A DNA stretch of 64,000 nt from Luscinia megarhynchos (taxonomy: Eukaryota > Chordata > Aves > Passeriformes > Turdidae): NCBI GenBank assembly GCA_034336665.1, contig CM067585.1, forward strand, positions 2,045,001-2,109,000, given 5' to 3'. The translations under genes were made by a program, and so were the position numbers. The notes under the pieces are model-generated. The model did not search any database, was not told where the DNA came from, and saw only the letters and a list, made by a program, of their open reading frames with translations. Of the stretch, positions 1-10,544 are shown piece after piece (position 1 is the stretch's first letter; each line of letters begins with the position of its first letter).

Positions 1-574
1 ATTCCTGCAGGAAAAGCCAGAGAGCTGCAGCTGATGCCCACCCTGGCCACAGTGCCTGGGGCAGCCGGGCTGGGGAGCAGCTGCTGCTCCGTGTGCTGCC
101 TCCTCCAGCTCCCAGGCAAGGCACGTGGGGCACTGGAAAATAAAAACCAGAGCCCTGCCAAGGCAGCAGTGGGTGCTCCAGCCCTCCTCTCTCTGGGTGT
201 CTCCAACCCCCAAACCAGCCTGGCAGCCCCACAGGTGACAGCAAACTCACTGTGCCACCCTCCCTGTGGTCACATCAATGCCAAATATCCCTTTTCTTCA
301 AATTACTTTGAGGGACAAAACTGATTCTGGGACTCCTCATGCCCTCCTGTCCCATCTGTCTCCCTCCAGCAGGATGTCTGGGACTTTCCAAATCTGGGAA
401 ATGCTGCAGCCTGCGCTTTGGCAAGAGACAGAGGAGCAACTCCTCCTCCTGCCCCGGGGTTTTTGAGGTTTAATCCTGCTGGTCAGCCTGAGGAAATTTG
501 GATTATTTCCATTTACTTGTAACTCCATTCTCTGCCAGATCTGCAGAGCCACCTGCAACCTCTGTGCCCCAATG
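1..574. other. Unassigned GC-rich sequence, no gene seen
   Basis: I see no repeat structure, splice pattern or convincing reading frame here. The short frames present are not supported by anything else. Confidence 0.5.
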
Positions 575-870
575 ACTGGGACACCTCCCACTGCCCCAGC
601 TGCTCCCAGTGTCCAGCCTGGCCTGGGGCACTGCCAGGGATCAGGGGCAGCCCCTGTCCACCCTCCCAGGGAACAATTCATTCCCAAAATCCCATCCAAA
701 TATTTACCTTTTCAACTTTGAAGCCATTCCCTGTGTCCTGTCCCTCCTGCCTTGTCCCCAGTCCCTCTGCAGCTCTCCTGGAGCCCCTCCAGGCCCTGCC
801 GGGGGCTCTGAGCTCTCCTGGATCCTTCTCCTCCAGGTGTCACCCCCAGCTCTGTCACTGCCTCAGCTCC
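575..870 (-). mobile_element. CR1 LINE 3' fragment
   Basis: The plus strand reads as the antisense of a CR1 3' region. A GGGACACCTCCCACTGCCCC block is followed by the AAGCCATTCCCTGTGTCCTG block and a CTTCTCCTCCAGGTG block, in the usual order for avian CR1. The 3' tail and the reverse transcriptase part are missing. A near-identical arrangement recurs at 50045-50440 and, on the other strand, at 37860-38275. Confidence 0.85.
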
Positions 871-991
871 CACCCAGTGCCATGGCTCTGGGAACCTCCT
901 TCCCTCCCCCAGCAGCGTTTGCTGCTCCCACTCCCCAGCTGAGTGCAGCACCAGGACGATGCTCTCACAGCTCATTAGAGGCTTGGCCAGG

Positions 992-1133
992 ACCTGGATT
1001 TCCCCATCCAGTTATTTTACAAAATGTGGGAGAACAGAGCACTGGGGTTGTCATGTTGTTGTCAGTGACAGCTCCTGGGGCTCCCAACACCCACGGAGGA
1101 GAAATATCAAGTTTCACCTGATTCCTCTGCATC
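992..1133. repeat. Dispersed repeat, copy 1 of 2
   Basis: This segment matches 2942-3067 in the same orientation. Shared blocks include CCTGGATTTCCC, GTGGGAGAACAGAGC, GTCAGTGACAGCTCCTGGGG and GGAGGAGAAATATCAAGTTT. One copy has a short insertion around GTCATGTTGTT. I do not recognise the family; it may be a transposon remnant or a local duplication. Confidence 0.7.
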
Positions 1134-1359
1134 ATCCCTGTGTCTGAAGCTCCCTTCCAGCCTGAAGACAAGGGCTGTAAATCAGAATAGTCTGCTGAAG
1201 CAGTCTGGCACCCATGAGGAAAGAATCCCACCCTGCTGCTCCTCAGGAAAATACTTCACCAAAGCAGAGGTGAGGGCACAAAATTCCCCCATCTCACCAG
1301 ATGAATCTCTCTCAGAAGGACAAGGAGGCTCCACCAGCCCTGCAACAACAGCCAGGGTC

Positions 1360-2110
1360 TCTGCCCCAGCCCAGGGCAGCCCGTGAGGGAATTCCCAGCA
1401 TCTCCAGACACGGGTGAGAGGGCAGAGCCCATCCCTGGCTGAGTGCAGCCCAGCCCAGAGCAGCCCATGAAGGAATTTCCAGCCTCTCCAGACAGGGGTG
1501 AGAGGACAGAACCCATCCCTGGCTGAGTGCAGCCACCCTCTGCTCTGCTGAGCACAGATCCAGCCCAGAGCAGCCCATGAAGGAATTTCCAGCCTCTCCA
1601 GACACGGGTGAGAGGGCAGAGCCCATCCCTGGCTGAGCACAGATCCAGCCCAGAGCAGCCCATGAAGGAATTTCCAGCCTCTCCAGACAGGTGTGAGAGG
1701 ACAGAGCCCATCCCTGGCTGAGCCCAGCCCAGAACAGCCCATGAAGGAATTTTCAGCCTGTCCAGACACGGGTGAGAGAGCAGAGCCCATCCCTGGCTGA
1801 GTGTAGCCCAGCCCAGAGCAGCCCATGAAGGAATTTCCAGCCTCTCCAGACACGGGTGACAGGACAGAGCCCATCCCTGGCTGAGCACAGCCCAGCCCAG
1901 AGCAGCCCATGAAGGAATTTCCAGCCTGTCCAGACACGGGTGAGAGGGCAGAGCCCATCCCTGGCTGAGCACAGCCCAGCCCAGAACAGCCCATGAAGGA
2001 ATTTCCAGCCTCTCCAGACAGGGGTGAGAGAGCAGAGCCCCTGCCCATCCCTGGCTGAGCACAGCCACCCTCTGCTCTGCTCTGCCGAGCACAGCCCAGC
2101 CCAGGACTCC
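1360..2110. repeat. 84-bp minisatellite, about 8-9 copies
   Basis: The landmark ATCCCTGGCTGAG recurs at 1431, 1515, 1625, 1710, 1789, 1873, 1957 and 2047, giving steps of mostly 84 bp. The larger steps come from a 26-bp insertion (CCACCCTCTGCTCTGC) and a 6-bp insertion. The unit also holds GAAGGAATTTCCAGCCTCTC. Because 84 is a multiple of three, minus-strand frames of up to 340 codons stay open. They are repetitive and not supported as proteins. Confidence 0.95.
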
Positions 2111-2941
2111 AGCCCCTCTCCAGGCACACAGCTGCTGCTGCTACCCAAAGCCAGGAATTTGTCCTTCTGTGCAGGAAAGAGCATTTTCCAACGCTGCCCC
2201 CCACACATTATGAAGAGACAGAGCTCGGTAAATCTCCTCCTAGCCGAGGGCACCGCCCCTCACCAGTTAGCACTAGATCAAACCCAGGTTTATTCAGCCT
2301 CCCACTAATCCCTCTGCAACAAGAACCACCTGCAGTCTGGAGCCCGGGATTTAGCAGGATCAGCGCGCAGGTGTCTCCGATTTGATCATCCCTTCGGAGC
2401 AGCCCGGGGAGGGGGAGCTGGGACAGGGGCTGAGAGAGCAGCAAAGTGGGGGCTGATGGTTCCCCCCACGGACACGTCTGAGAGGCCAAAAAGCAGTGGA
2501 AAGAAATGGGGGAAAAAAGCAAAAACAAAAACAAAAAAAATATCTTATTTTCAAGAATTCTCTGGTACTTAAAAGCTTGAGGCCCGCAGGGGAAGCTAAT
2601 AAATTTTAAATAGTTTGGAGAGTTGAGACCAGCAGTTTAACTTTGTGCGGCTGCTGAGTTGTTTTCCAAGTGTATTTAATGAAACCCTTCATTATGTTCA
2701 GATAATTACGATCTCTGCGTTGCTGGTGCTGCTGGAGTTCACCATCTGTGCTCACGGGTACCTGCTCCATCCTGGCACGGCGGGAGCTGCGAGGCACTCC
2801 CGGGGCTGGGACGCATCTCCCGGGATGTGGGCTCAGGGAGCAGCCCTGGCCATGGCCCAGCCACAGCCCACGGCAGGAGCACGGCTGGCGCTGACATCTC
2901 CCTGTGCCACCCCCCGGTCCTGAGTTTGCCTCTTGGTGCTC
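2111..2941. other. Unique sequence with an AT-rich island
   Basis: The stretch from about 2500 to 2740 is AT-rich compared with its surroundings and contains GCTAATAAATTTTAAATAG and TTCAGATAATTACGATC. It has no repeat character and may be conserved non-coding sequence. The rest shows nothing I can assign. Confidence 0.4.
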
Positions 2942-3067
2942 CCTGGATTTCCCAATTCACTGCCACTCTACAAAGTGTGGGAGAACAGAGCGCTGTGGCT
3001 GTCAGTGACAGCTCCTGGGGCTTCCAACCCCCGCGGAGGAGAAATATCAAGTTTTATCTGATCCTCT
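2942..3067. repeat. Dispersed repeat, copy 2 of 2
   Basis: Second copy of the segment at 992-1133, direct orientation, about 1.95 kb away, with the 84-bp array between them. It ends at the same place, just after ATATCAAGTTT. Confidence 0.7.
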
Positions 3068-3254
3068 GGGAGGATGGGGAATGAGGGGTCTGTGCTGCCC
3101 TGCTGTCCCTGCTGCTCTTTGCTGGCTCCAGAGCAGGGCAATGCTCCCAGGAAGAGGTTTGGGCTGCCCAGGCTGTGCTGGCGGGGTCCCTGGGGCTGCG
3201 GAATCCTCCATCCCCACCCACTGTGGGCAGCCCCTACCTGTTACTGTGTGGGGC

Positions 3255-3465
3255 TAGGGAGCAGCGAAAGGACACAGCAACACGGCTCCCTCTTGCATGC
3301 AACGAGGAGGAGCAAGAAAGAGAGTGATTTATTGAGAGAAGCCATTGCTCTAAATAAGACAGCTCGTGGAAAACAAAATACAGGCAGTTCATTGGTCAGA
3401 GGAGACACCTCTGGTCCCAGGCTTTCTCAAGGATCCAGCAGGTGTTTATTTTTGTTATAATTCTG
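3255..3465 (-). mobile_element. Possible LTR fragment (family D)
   Basis: AT-rich sequence with TTTATTGAGAG (minus-strand AATAAA) and a block AGTTCATTGG..AGGAGA that resembles one at 34830-34860. This is typical of antisense retroviral LTR sequence, but I found no clean TG/CA ends. It abuts the 31-bp array directly. Confidence 0.3.
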
Positions 3466-4940
3466 GACTGTCTGTGCCCGTGCTGGTGCTGCCCAGCACT
3501 GTCTGTGCCTGTGCCTGGTGCTGCCCAGGACTGTCTGTGCCTGTGCTGGTGCTGCCCAGCGCTGTCTGTGCCTGTGCTGGTGCTGCCCAGCGCTGTCTGT
3601 GCCTGTGCTGGTGCTGCCCAGGACTGTCTGTGCCTGTGCTGGTGCTGCCCAGCACTGTCTGTGGCTGTGCTGGTGCTGCCCAGCACTGTCTGTGCCTGTG
3701 CTGGTGCTGCCCAGCGCTGTCTGTGCCTGTGCTGGTGCTGCCCAGCGCTGTCTGTGCCTGTGCTGGTGCTGCCCAGGACTGTCTGTGCCTGTGCTGGTGC
3801 TGCCCAGCACTGTCTGTGCCTGTGCTGGTGCTGCCCAGGACTGTCTGTGCCTGTGCTGGTGCTGCCCAGGGCTGTCTGTGCCTGTGCCTGGTGCTGCCCA
3901 GCACTGTCTGTGCCCGTGCTGGTGCTGCCCAGCACTGTCTGTGCCTGTGCTGGTGCTGCCCAGCACTGTCTGTGCCTGTGCTGGTGCTGCCCAGGGCTGT
4001 CTGTGCCTGTGCTGGTGCTGCCCAGCGCTGTCTGTGCCTGTGCTGGTGCTGCCCAGGACTGTCTGTGCCTGTGCTGGTGCTGCCCAGCACTGTCTGTGCC
4101 TGTGCTGGTGCTGCCCAGCACTGTCTGTGCCCGTGCTGGTGCTGCCCAGGGCTGTCTGTGCCTGTGCTGGTGCTGCCCAGCGCTGTCTGTGCCTGTGCTG
4201 GTGCTGCCCAGGACTGTCTGTGCCCGTGCTGGTGCTGCCCAGGACTGTCTGTGCCCGTGCTGGTGCTGCCCAGCGCTGTCTGTGGCTTTGCTGGTTCTGC
4301 CCAGCGCTGTCTGTGCCTGTGCTGGTGCTGCCCAGCGCTGTCTGTGCCCGTGCTGGTGCTGCCAGGACTGTCTGTGCCCGTGCTGGTGCTGCCCAGCGCT
4401 GTCTGTGGCTGTGCCTGGTGCTGCCGAGCACTGTCTGTGCCCGTGCTGGTGCTGCCCAGCGCTGTCTGTGGCTGTGCTGGTGCTGCCCAGGACTGTCTGT
4501 GGCTGTGCTGGTGCTGCCCAGCGCTGTCTGTGGCTTTGCTGGTTCTGCCCAGCACTGTCTGTGCCCGTGCTGGTGCTGCCCAGCACTGTCTGTGGCTGTG
4601 CTGGTGCTGCCATGGACTGTCTGTGCCTGGTGCTGCCCAGCACTGTCTGTGCCCGTGCTGGTGCTGCCCAGCACTGTCTGTGGCTGTGCTGGTGCTGCCC
4701 AGCGCTGTCTGTGCCTGGTACTGCCCAGCACTGTCTGTGGCTTTGCTGGTGCTGCCCAGCACTGTCTGTGCCCGTGCTGGTGCTGCCAGGACTGTCTGTG
4801 CCCGTGCTGGTGCTGCCCAGCACTGTCTGTGCCCGTGCTGGTGCTGCCCAGCACTGTCTGTGCCCGTGCTGGTGCTGCCAGGACTGTCTGTGCCCGTGCT
4901 GGTGCTGCCCAGCGCTGTCTGTGCCTGGTGCTGCCCAGGA
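3466..4940. repeat. 31-bp minisatellite, about 47 copies
   Basis: Unit: GCCCAGCRCTGTCTGTGCCTG + TGCTGGTGCT in register, 31 bp. Variants change CAGCAC, CAGCGC and CAGGAC, and CCTGTG, CCCGTG and GGCTGTG. Some units are shortened (GTGCCTGGTGCTG). Since 31 is not a multiple of three, every frame cycles through the same 31-residue peptide, and no frame on either strand meets a stop. This yields overlapping frames of 435 to 760 codons, which are an artefact of the unit. Confidence 0.97.
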
Positions 4941-5777
4941 GTCTCTTGCTTGTTGTCTTTTGCACCCTGGGGTCGAACTCAGCAGCACGATCCCGCTGGG
5001 GCTGGGTGGATGGTGACAGCACCCTGCTGCAGCCAGGCTGGCACACCTGGCTTTGGGGTCCCCAAGGTGACAGTGTTGCTGTCCCCGTGCTCCCCCAGCA
5101 GCAGGTGTGAGCTGGAGCTGCAGCTGCCACGCCAGCCCAGCTTGGTGAGCTGTGGCACACGAGGGGCTGTGGGTGCTGTGGCTGATCACAGGGTGGCTCT
5201 GACCCACGGTGGCACTGGGTGGCTCTCTGCCAGCCATGCTGAGTGCCCGTGGCAGGATCAGGCAGCCTGGGCTGCTCTGCGGGCACAGAGGGGACACGGC
5301 CCGGGGAGATGGAGCCGGAGGAGGGGCTGGGAAAGGGGCCCTGAGGGGGAGGAGGGGGCTGGGTGCCCGGCTCTGCTCTCCCGCCTGCCAGCTGGGCGCT
5401 CTTCCCTCACTCTGAAATGTCAGCAACGATGTTTCCTGCCCAAGTCAGCTCTTCCCCTTGGGGACTGGCCAGCAGGGTCTGTTTCATACCCACTCCCAGC
5501 AGCTTGGGCGGCTCGGCACTGGGCTGCTGCTGAGCTGTGCCAGGCCGGCAGCGTGGCCGTGCTCCCAGCCAGCTCTGCAGCCCACACCGAGCTCACCCCG
5601 CTGGCCTTCCCTCCCAGGCATCTCCACGGGCAGCAAAGCAGCGTCTGAGGGGGCAGATCCCAAAATTCACCCTCCCCTGGGGCAGACAGGGCAGGGGCAT
5701 CTCTGTGCAGCCTTCAGAACATCAGCCCCGCTCTGCCCTGTCCCTTCAGCAGGGCTGGGCAGTGTGCCAGGGACTCC
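4941..5777. other. GC-rich unassigned sequence
   Basis: No tandem structure or transposon signature is clear. The open frame running in from the 31-bp array continues to 5648 by chance in GC-rich DNA. I see no gene. Confidence 0.4.
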
Positions 5778-6015
5778 TGTGGGTGGGATGTCACAGCCAG
5801 GGAGGGGTGTCAGGGTCCCACGTGCTCTCTGTCCTGCAGATACCCGATTTCAGGCTCAGCTGCCAGCCCCAGCCCGTGTGGGCATCACCCTGCTGCCAGC
5901 TGCTCCTCCTGGGTGACGCCTGTCCCTTCCCGAGGCAGGGCTGGCACACCCCCTCCCTCCTGGAGCCCTCCTAGGACGGGGCATAAACTCAACCACCCCT
6001 TCTTCTCCCCTGCTG
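5778..6015 (+). repeat. Left arm of an inverted repeat flanking an array
   Basis: The reverse complement of 7571-7807 matches this arm in order: GTGGGTGGGATGTC, GGGAGGGGTGTCAGG, CCACGTGCTCTCTGTCCTGC, AGATACCCGA, CCCCAGCCCGTGTGGGCATC, ACCCTGCTGCCAGCTGCTCC, GGCAGGGCTGGCACAC and AAACTCAACCACCCC. The right arm carries an extra ~20-bp block and lacks the GGTGACGCCTG block. The arms are about 1.55 kb apart and enclose the array at 6261-7356. The TGCTCTCTGTCCTGCAG run resembles a splice acceptor in both copies. Confidence 0.85.
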
Positions 6016-6260
6016 GAGAGGAATCCAGGAGCTGAGGGAGAGCCCAAAGCTTGTGGTCCCTGCCTGCAGCACCCTCAGGGAGCTGGGCGTCCCTGAGAGC
6101 CCAGCAGGGATGGGATGCCCCGGGGAGAGCTGCGGTGCCGCCGGGCAGGGCTCCTGCTGCAGTGCACGTCCTCGGCACGATCCCTGCAGCGGCCACGGGC
6201 CACGGAACGCACGGAATGCATGGAATGCACAGCCCGGCTGGGTCTGAGACATCTGCGCTG

Positions 6261-7356
6261 CTGCAGGGTGCCAGGGCAGCACAGGGCACTGCAGGGCAGC
6301 ACAGGGCACTGCAGGGTGCCAGAGCAGCACCAGGGCACTGCAGGACACTGCAGGGTGCCAGGGCAGCCCCAGGACACTGCAGGGCAGCACCAGGGCAACA
6401 CAGGGCAGCACAGGGCACTGCAGGGTGCCAGGGCAGCACCAGGGCACTGCAGGGCAGCACCAGGGCAGCACAGGGCACTGCAGGGTGCCAGGGCAGCACA
6501 GGGCACTGCAGGGCAGCACCAGGGCAGCAGCACAGGGGCACTGCAGGGGCAGCACAGAGCAGCACAGGGCACTGCAGGGTGCCAGAGCAGCACCAGGGCA
6601 CTGCAGGACACTGCAGGGTGCCAGGGCAGCACAGGGCAGCACCAGGGCAGCACAGGGCACTGCAGGGTGCCAGAGCAGCACCAGAGCAGCACAGAGCAGC
6701 ACAGGGCAGCACCAGGGCAGCACAGGGCACTGCAGGACACTGCAGGGTGCCAGAGCAGCACAGGGCAGCACAGAGCAGCACAGGGCACTGCAGGGCAGCA
6801 CAGGGCACTGCAGGGTGCCAGGGCAGCACCAGAGCAGCACCAGGGCAGCCCCAGGGCACTGCAGGGTGCCAGGGCAGCCCCAGGGCACTGCAGGGCAGCA
6901 CCAGGGCACTGCAGGGTGCCAGAGCAGCACCAGGGCACTGCAGGGCAGCACAGGGCACTGCAGGGTGCCAGAGCAGCACCAGGGCACTGCAGGGCAGCAC
7001 AGGGCACTGCAGGGCAGCACCAGGGCAGCACAGGGCACTGCAGGGTGCCAGAGCAGCACCAGGACACTGCAGGGTGCCAGAGCAGCACAGGGCAGCACAG
7101 AGCAGCACAGGGCACTGCAGGGCAGCACAGGGCACTGCAGGGTGCCAGGGCAGCACAGGGCAGCACAGAGCAGCACAGGGCACTGCAGGGCAGCACAGGA
7201 CACTGCAGGGTGCCAGGGCAGCACAGGGCAGCACAGAGCAGCACAGGGCACTGCAGGGCAGCACAGGGCACTGCAGGGTGCCAGGGCAGCACCAGAGCAG
7301 CACCAGGGCAGCCCCAGGGCACTGCAGGGTGCCAGGGCAGCCCCAGGGCACTGCTG
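6261..7356. repeat. Mosaic minisatellite of 10-bp modules
   Basis: The array is built from about 10-bp modules, AGGGCACTGC, AGGGCAGCAC, AGAGCAGCAC and AGGACACTGC, with AGGGTGCC spacers in irregular order. Longer blocks recur, for example CACTGCAGGGTGCCAGAGC and a CAGCCCCAGGGCACTGC block near 6850, 6890, 7310 and 7340. CTGCAG is present throughout. Open frames of 326 to 493 codons here are repeat artefacts. Confidence 0.95.
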
Positions 7357-7570
7357 CTGCTGCTTAACCCAGCTGGGAGCTGGCTCTGCCCCGGGACACT
7401 GCTAGGGCAGCACAGGGCACACCTGGCACATCTGGCAGGAAGGGTTTTGGGGGTGCCCTGGTGCTGGCTGTGGGTGCCAGGCACAGCAGGGAGTCTGGAG
7501 GAGGGCTCAGGATTCAGGGATGCTGCACAATGCCGAGGGACTGGGGGTGTCTGTGCACATCAGAGAAGCT

Positions 7571-7807
7571 TCTGGAGGGGAAAAGGGGTGGTTTAGTTTA
7601 AAGGGTTCCAGGAGGAAATGGATGTGTGCCAGCCCTGCCCCAGGGAAGGACAGGAGGAGCAGCTGGCAGCAGGGTGATGCCCACACGGGCTGGGGCTGGC
7701 AGCTGAGCCTGGAACTCGGGTATCTGCAGGACAGAGAGCACGTGGGATCCTGACACCCCTCCCTGGCTCTCCCTTCCCTGCTGCCCGGCTGGGACATCCC
7801 ACCCACA
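7571..7807 (-). repeat. Right arm of an inverted repeat flanking an array
   Basis: Inverted partner of 5778-6015. It keeps the blocks GGAGCAGCTGGCAGCAGGGT, GATGCCCACACGGGC, GTATCTGCAGGACAGAGAGC and GACATCCCACCCACATG. Indels between the arms break any shared reading frame, so this looks like duplicated non-coding DNA, not a conserved exon. Confidence 0.85.
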
Positions 7808-7841
7808 TGAAATCCTAGCTGCATAGGGCACCCCCCTCCTG

Positions 7842-7925
7842 CTCTGGGTTAGAAGAGACCTTAAAATCATCCAGTTCCACGCCCTGCCACGGGCAGGGAC
7901 ACCCTCCTAGCCCAGGTGGCTGCCA
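7842..7925 (-). mobile_element. Short CR1 3' fragment
   Basis: The plus strand reads GGGTTAGAAGAGACCTTAAA, ATCATCCAGTTCCACGCCC and GGGCAGGGACACCCTCCTAG, which is the antisense of the CR1 3' end. It is truncated beyond this. Confidence 0.85.
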
Positions 7926-8044
7926 GCCACATCCATTTTGTCTTCTCTCCACAAGATTCCCACAGCCAGCATTCCCAGAAGAGCTGCCCACCTCATGCTG
8001 GAGTGTCCTGGTGCTCTGCAACGTGAGGGAGGAGAAGGAGCAGA

Positions 8045-8175
8045 GAGGAGATGGGGAAAGATGCTCGTAATGTGTAATGAGCCTTTAATGCTCTCCCTGG
8101 CCCCCTCCCAACACATATGGGAGCTGGATGAGCCAATTAAACCAACACCAATTAAATCAGCATCAATCACATCCC
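8045..8175. promoter_or_regulatory. Candidate conserved non-coding element
   Basis: An AT-rich island with repeated homeodomain-like cores: GTAATGTGTAATGAG, GAGCCAATTAAACC, CACCAATTAAATCAG and CATCAATCACATCC. Composition contrasts sharply with the GC-rich flanks and there is no transposon similarity that I see. Function is inferred from composition only. Confidence 0.35.
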
Positions 8176-8619
8176 GTAACCAGAGGTGGGGCCCAGGCTG
8201 ACACCCCCGCTGGGAAGGATGTCAGAGCTGGCCTGAGGTGACTCCCTTCCAGTTTGGAGAGAGCCTAGACACCATCAGAGAGGAGAAAGGGATGGGTGGG
8301 GACCTGGGCCAGAAGAGGGGACAGCAGAGCTCAGGCTCCAGCTGGGACAGGCACCTCTCACTGGAGACAGTGACACAGGGTCGCTGTGAGCCCTGGAGTG
8401 ACACACTGGTGCCTTCGGGCTGGCCCTGCTTCCCTGGGCTCAGCCCATGCCCACCCCGCTGCTCTGGGGGCTGCAGCAGCGCCAGGTGCAGGCTGGGCTC
8501 AGCCTGGCAGGCTGCATCTCTGACTCTGCCCTCTGCTCTCATCCCAGCCAGTGCTGAGACACCGGGGCTGCAGCAGCCACCCAAGGGGGGGGGAAAGTGA
8601 AAACTCCCCTTTCCAGCTG

Positions 8620-9030
8620 TGTTGGGTTGGTGTGGCCAGAAATGTGAATTCTGTCCCATCTGCTGGGGCAGTGACCCATGATCTCCTGGCACATATTATC
8701 TGCTAATGGGCCATCTTTAAACCAGCTGGGGCAATCATCTTTATCTTTCCACAGCCCATCCTCCCTCCAGGAGATATCTCCTGTTCATGGCCATTGAGTC
8801 CCAGTGCATGGCTGATAAAATTACATCATCCCACTGGGAGATGCTCCAGCCGGGGGAGGAGCCAAACATTTCCTACCTAGATAAAAACTGAGATTTTGGA
8901 CACCAAGGCACCTTCTTTCCACTGGATTCCAGAGGAAAACCAGACCTTCCCACATCATCCCTGGAGCTTCAGAGGAAAACTGCACCTTCTCCAGGAGCAC
9001 TGCTCCAGCTGAACCACATCTGCCACTGCC
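8620..9030 (+). mobile_element. Solo LTR A, 3'-truncated
   Basis: Begins TGTTGGGTTGGTGTGGCCAG and runs nearly identical to 47190-47600 (GCTAATGGGCCATCTTTAAA, CCAGGAGATATCTCCTG, TTTGGACACCAAGGCACC). It stops matching after CACATCTGCCACTGC, so about the last 290 bp of the LTR are missing. CAGATAAAAACTGAG in the other copy, TAGATAAAAACTGAG here, may be the TATA region. Known only as a type of LTR common in songbird genomes. Confidence 0.8.
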
Positions 9031-10544
9031 CTTCAACATAGAGCACAGGGAGGTCCCAAAAATCCCTTAAAAAGCGGTTGTTGGATGCTGGGCAGGTGCT
9101 CATCCTCACCTTGGCTGGAAGAGTCCTGTCCTGTCCCCAGGGGTGCTGTGTCCCCCTGGCTGTCACAGACAGGTGGCCCAGGGAGCAGCAGGTCCCAGGG
9201 AGGCTGCAGAGCTGAGCTGAGTGCAGCTACCTGGGAGTGAAGAGATCCAAACTGCTTTGGAGAAGTCCAGTGTCAGCTTTGCCAATCCAGGTCTGGGGCA
9301 CATGAGTGAAGTGGCAACTCTTGACTTAATCCAGACAACTGTCACTGAACCACAAAGGAGCAGGGACTCTAATTAAGTCCCACAGCCCTCTGGGAAGTAT
9401 CAAGCCAGAAAAACAGTTTGCAGGCTTTAGGCTGGGTGATTTTAAACAAATGAGGAAGTGCCTTAGAAACAGCTTAAGATGAAAGCTACCAAAATAAAAT
9501 CCTTGCAATCAGTATGGAGGCTACTTATGCAACAACCTCCTGAGGAGGAATTGGAATCCCAGAGATAAAACTCTAAACAAATAAAGAGACAGGAGATGAA
9601 GAAAAAAGAAATGAAACTTGGTCCAAAAAGTGATGTACAGAGAGCTGCTTGAACTGCCTTTGAAAAGTGGCAGCTGAGCATCACAAAGGGGCAAAACCAA
9701 TGTCAGCCAAGAGGGGAGTGGGAGCGTGGAGAGGGTACCCAGGACACCTCCCAGCTTCCCTGAGCAAGCAGGAGCGTGCTGTGGGTAGGGTCAGGCACCT
9801 CTCTGCTCCCTTGAGACCTCTGGCACAAAGCTTGGGTTGAAGGCAGAGCTCCCATGGACACCTTGGTTTGGGAGAAGCAGCTCCCAGCAGAGCATCTCCC
9901 CCTCCTCGGGGAGATGGGAGCTTGTCCTCTCACCTGAGACCTTGGCAGGTCCCGTGGGTGGCCTGGGAGGGGAGGGCAGCTCCAGCTTTAGGAGAGTCCT
10001 GAGAATGCTCAGCTTCTCCCAAGCACAGGGTGAGACCTGAAAGTCTCTGCAGACCCCAGAGCCTCAGCCTGGTTCCTCACACAGCTGTCTCAGCTGCAGG
10101 GGAGGAGCTGCAGGGCAGTGCAGGCACAGCAGGGGCTGAATCTGTGCCCACGTCAGTGCCCTGAAGGATTGCAGTGCCCTGAGGGTCTCTGTTGAGACGC
10201 TCAGGGGGCTCCCTGAAGTTGGCAGGTCTGGAATGATGCTGTTCCTGAGCCCCTCAAAGGTACAGGCTGGCCCGGGAGGGCAGCTCACCCCAGAGAGGTG
10301 GCAGTGCAGCTGTGGAGGCACAGCTGGCACCACAGGCAGGGCTGATGGCGCTGGCACCAGGCGTGGCTTTGGGAGGATGCAGAGGCACAGGGATGACATC
10401 AGAGTAGCCCAAACTGCCACGACTTTGGAAGCCCCATGCCAGTATCCGGGGGGCTTCCAAGGAGGATGGAGCCCTTTTCACAAGGGCACGGAGGGACAGG
10501 GAAAGGGGGAATGGCCTTAAGGTGAAGGAGAGTGTCCCCAGCTC
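9031..10544. other. Unassigned, partly AT-rich
   Basis: 9300-9700 is relatively AT-rich and complex (for example TACCAAAATAAAATCC and GGGTGATTTTAAACAAATG) and may be conserved or an old transposon. The rest is GC-rich with no recognisable element. Confidence 0.35.

Noticed and set aside
3366..5648. 760-codon Cys/Leu/Ala-rich frame and its minus-strand partners
   Set aside because: Lies in a 31-bp tandem array that is open in all six frames. The peptide simply cycles and has no domain, splice or conservation support.
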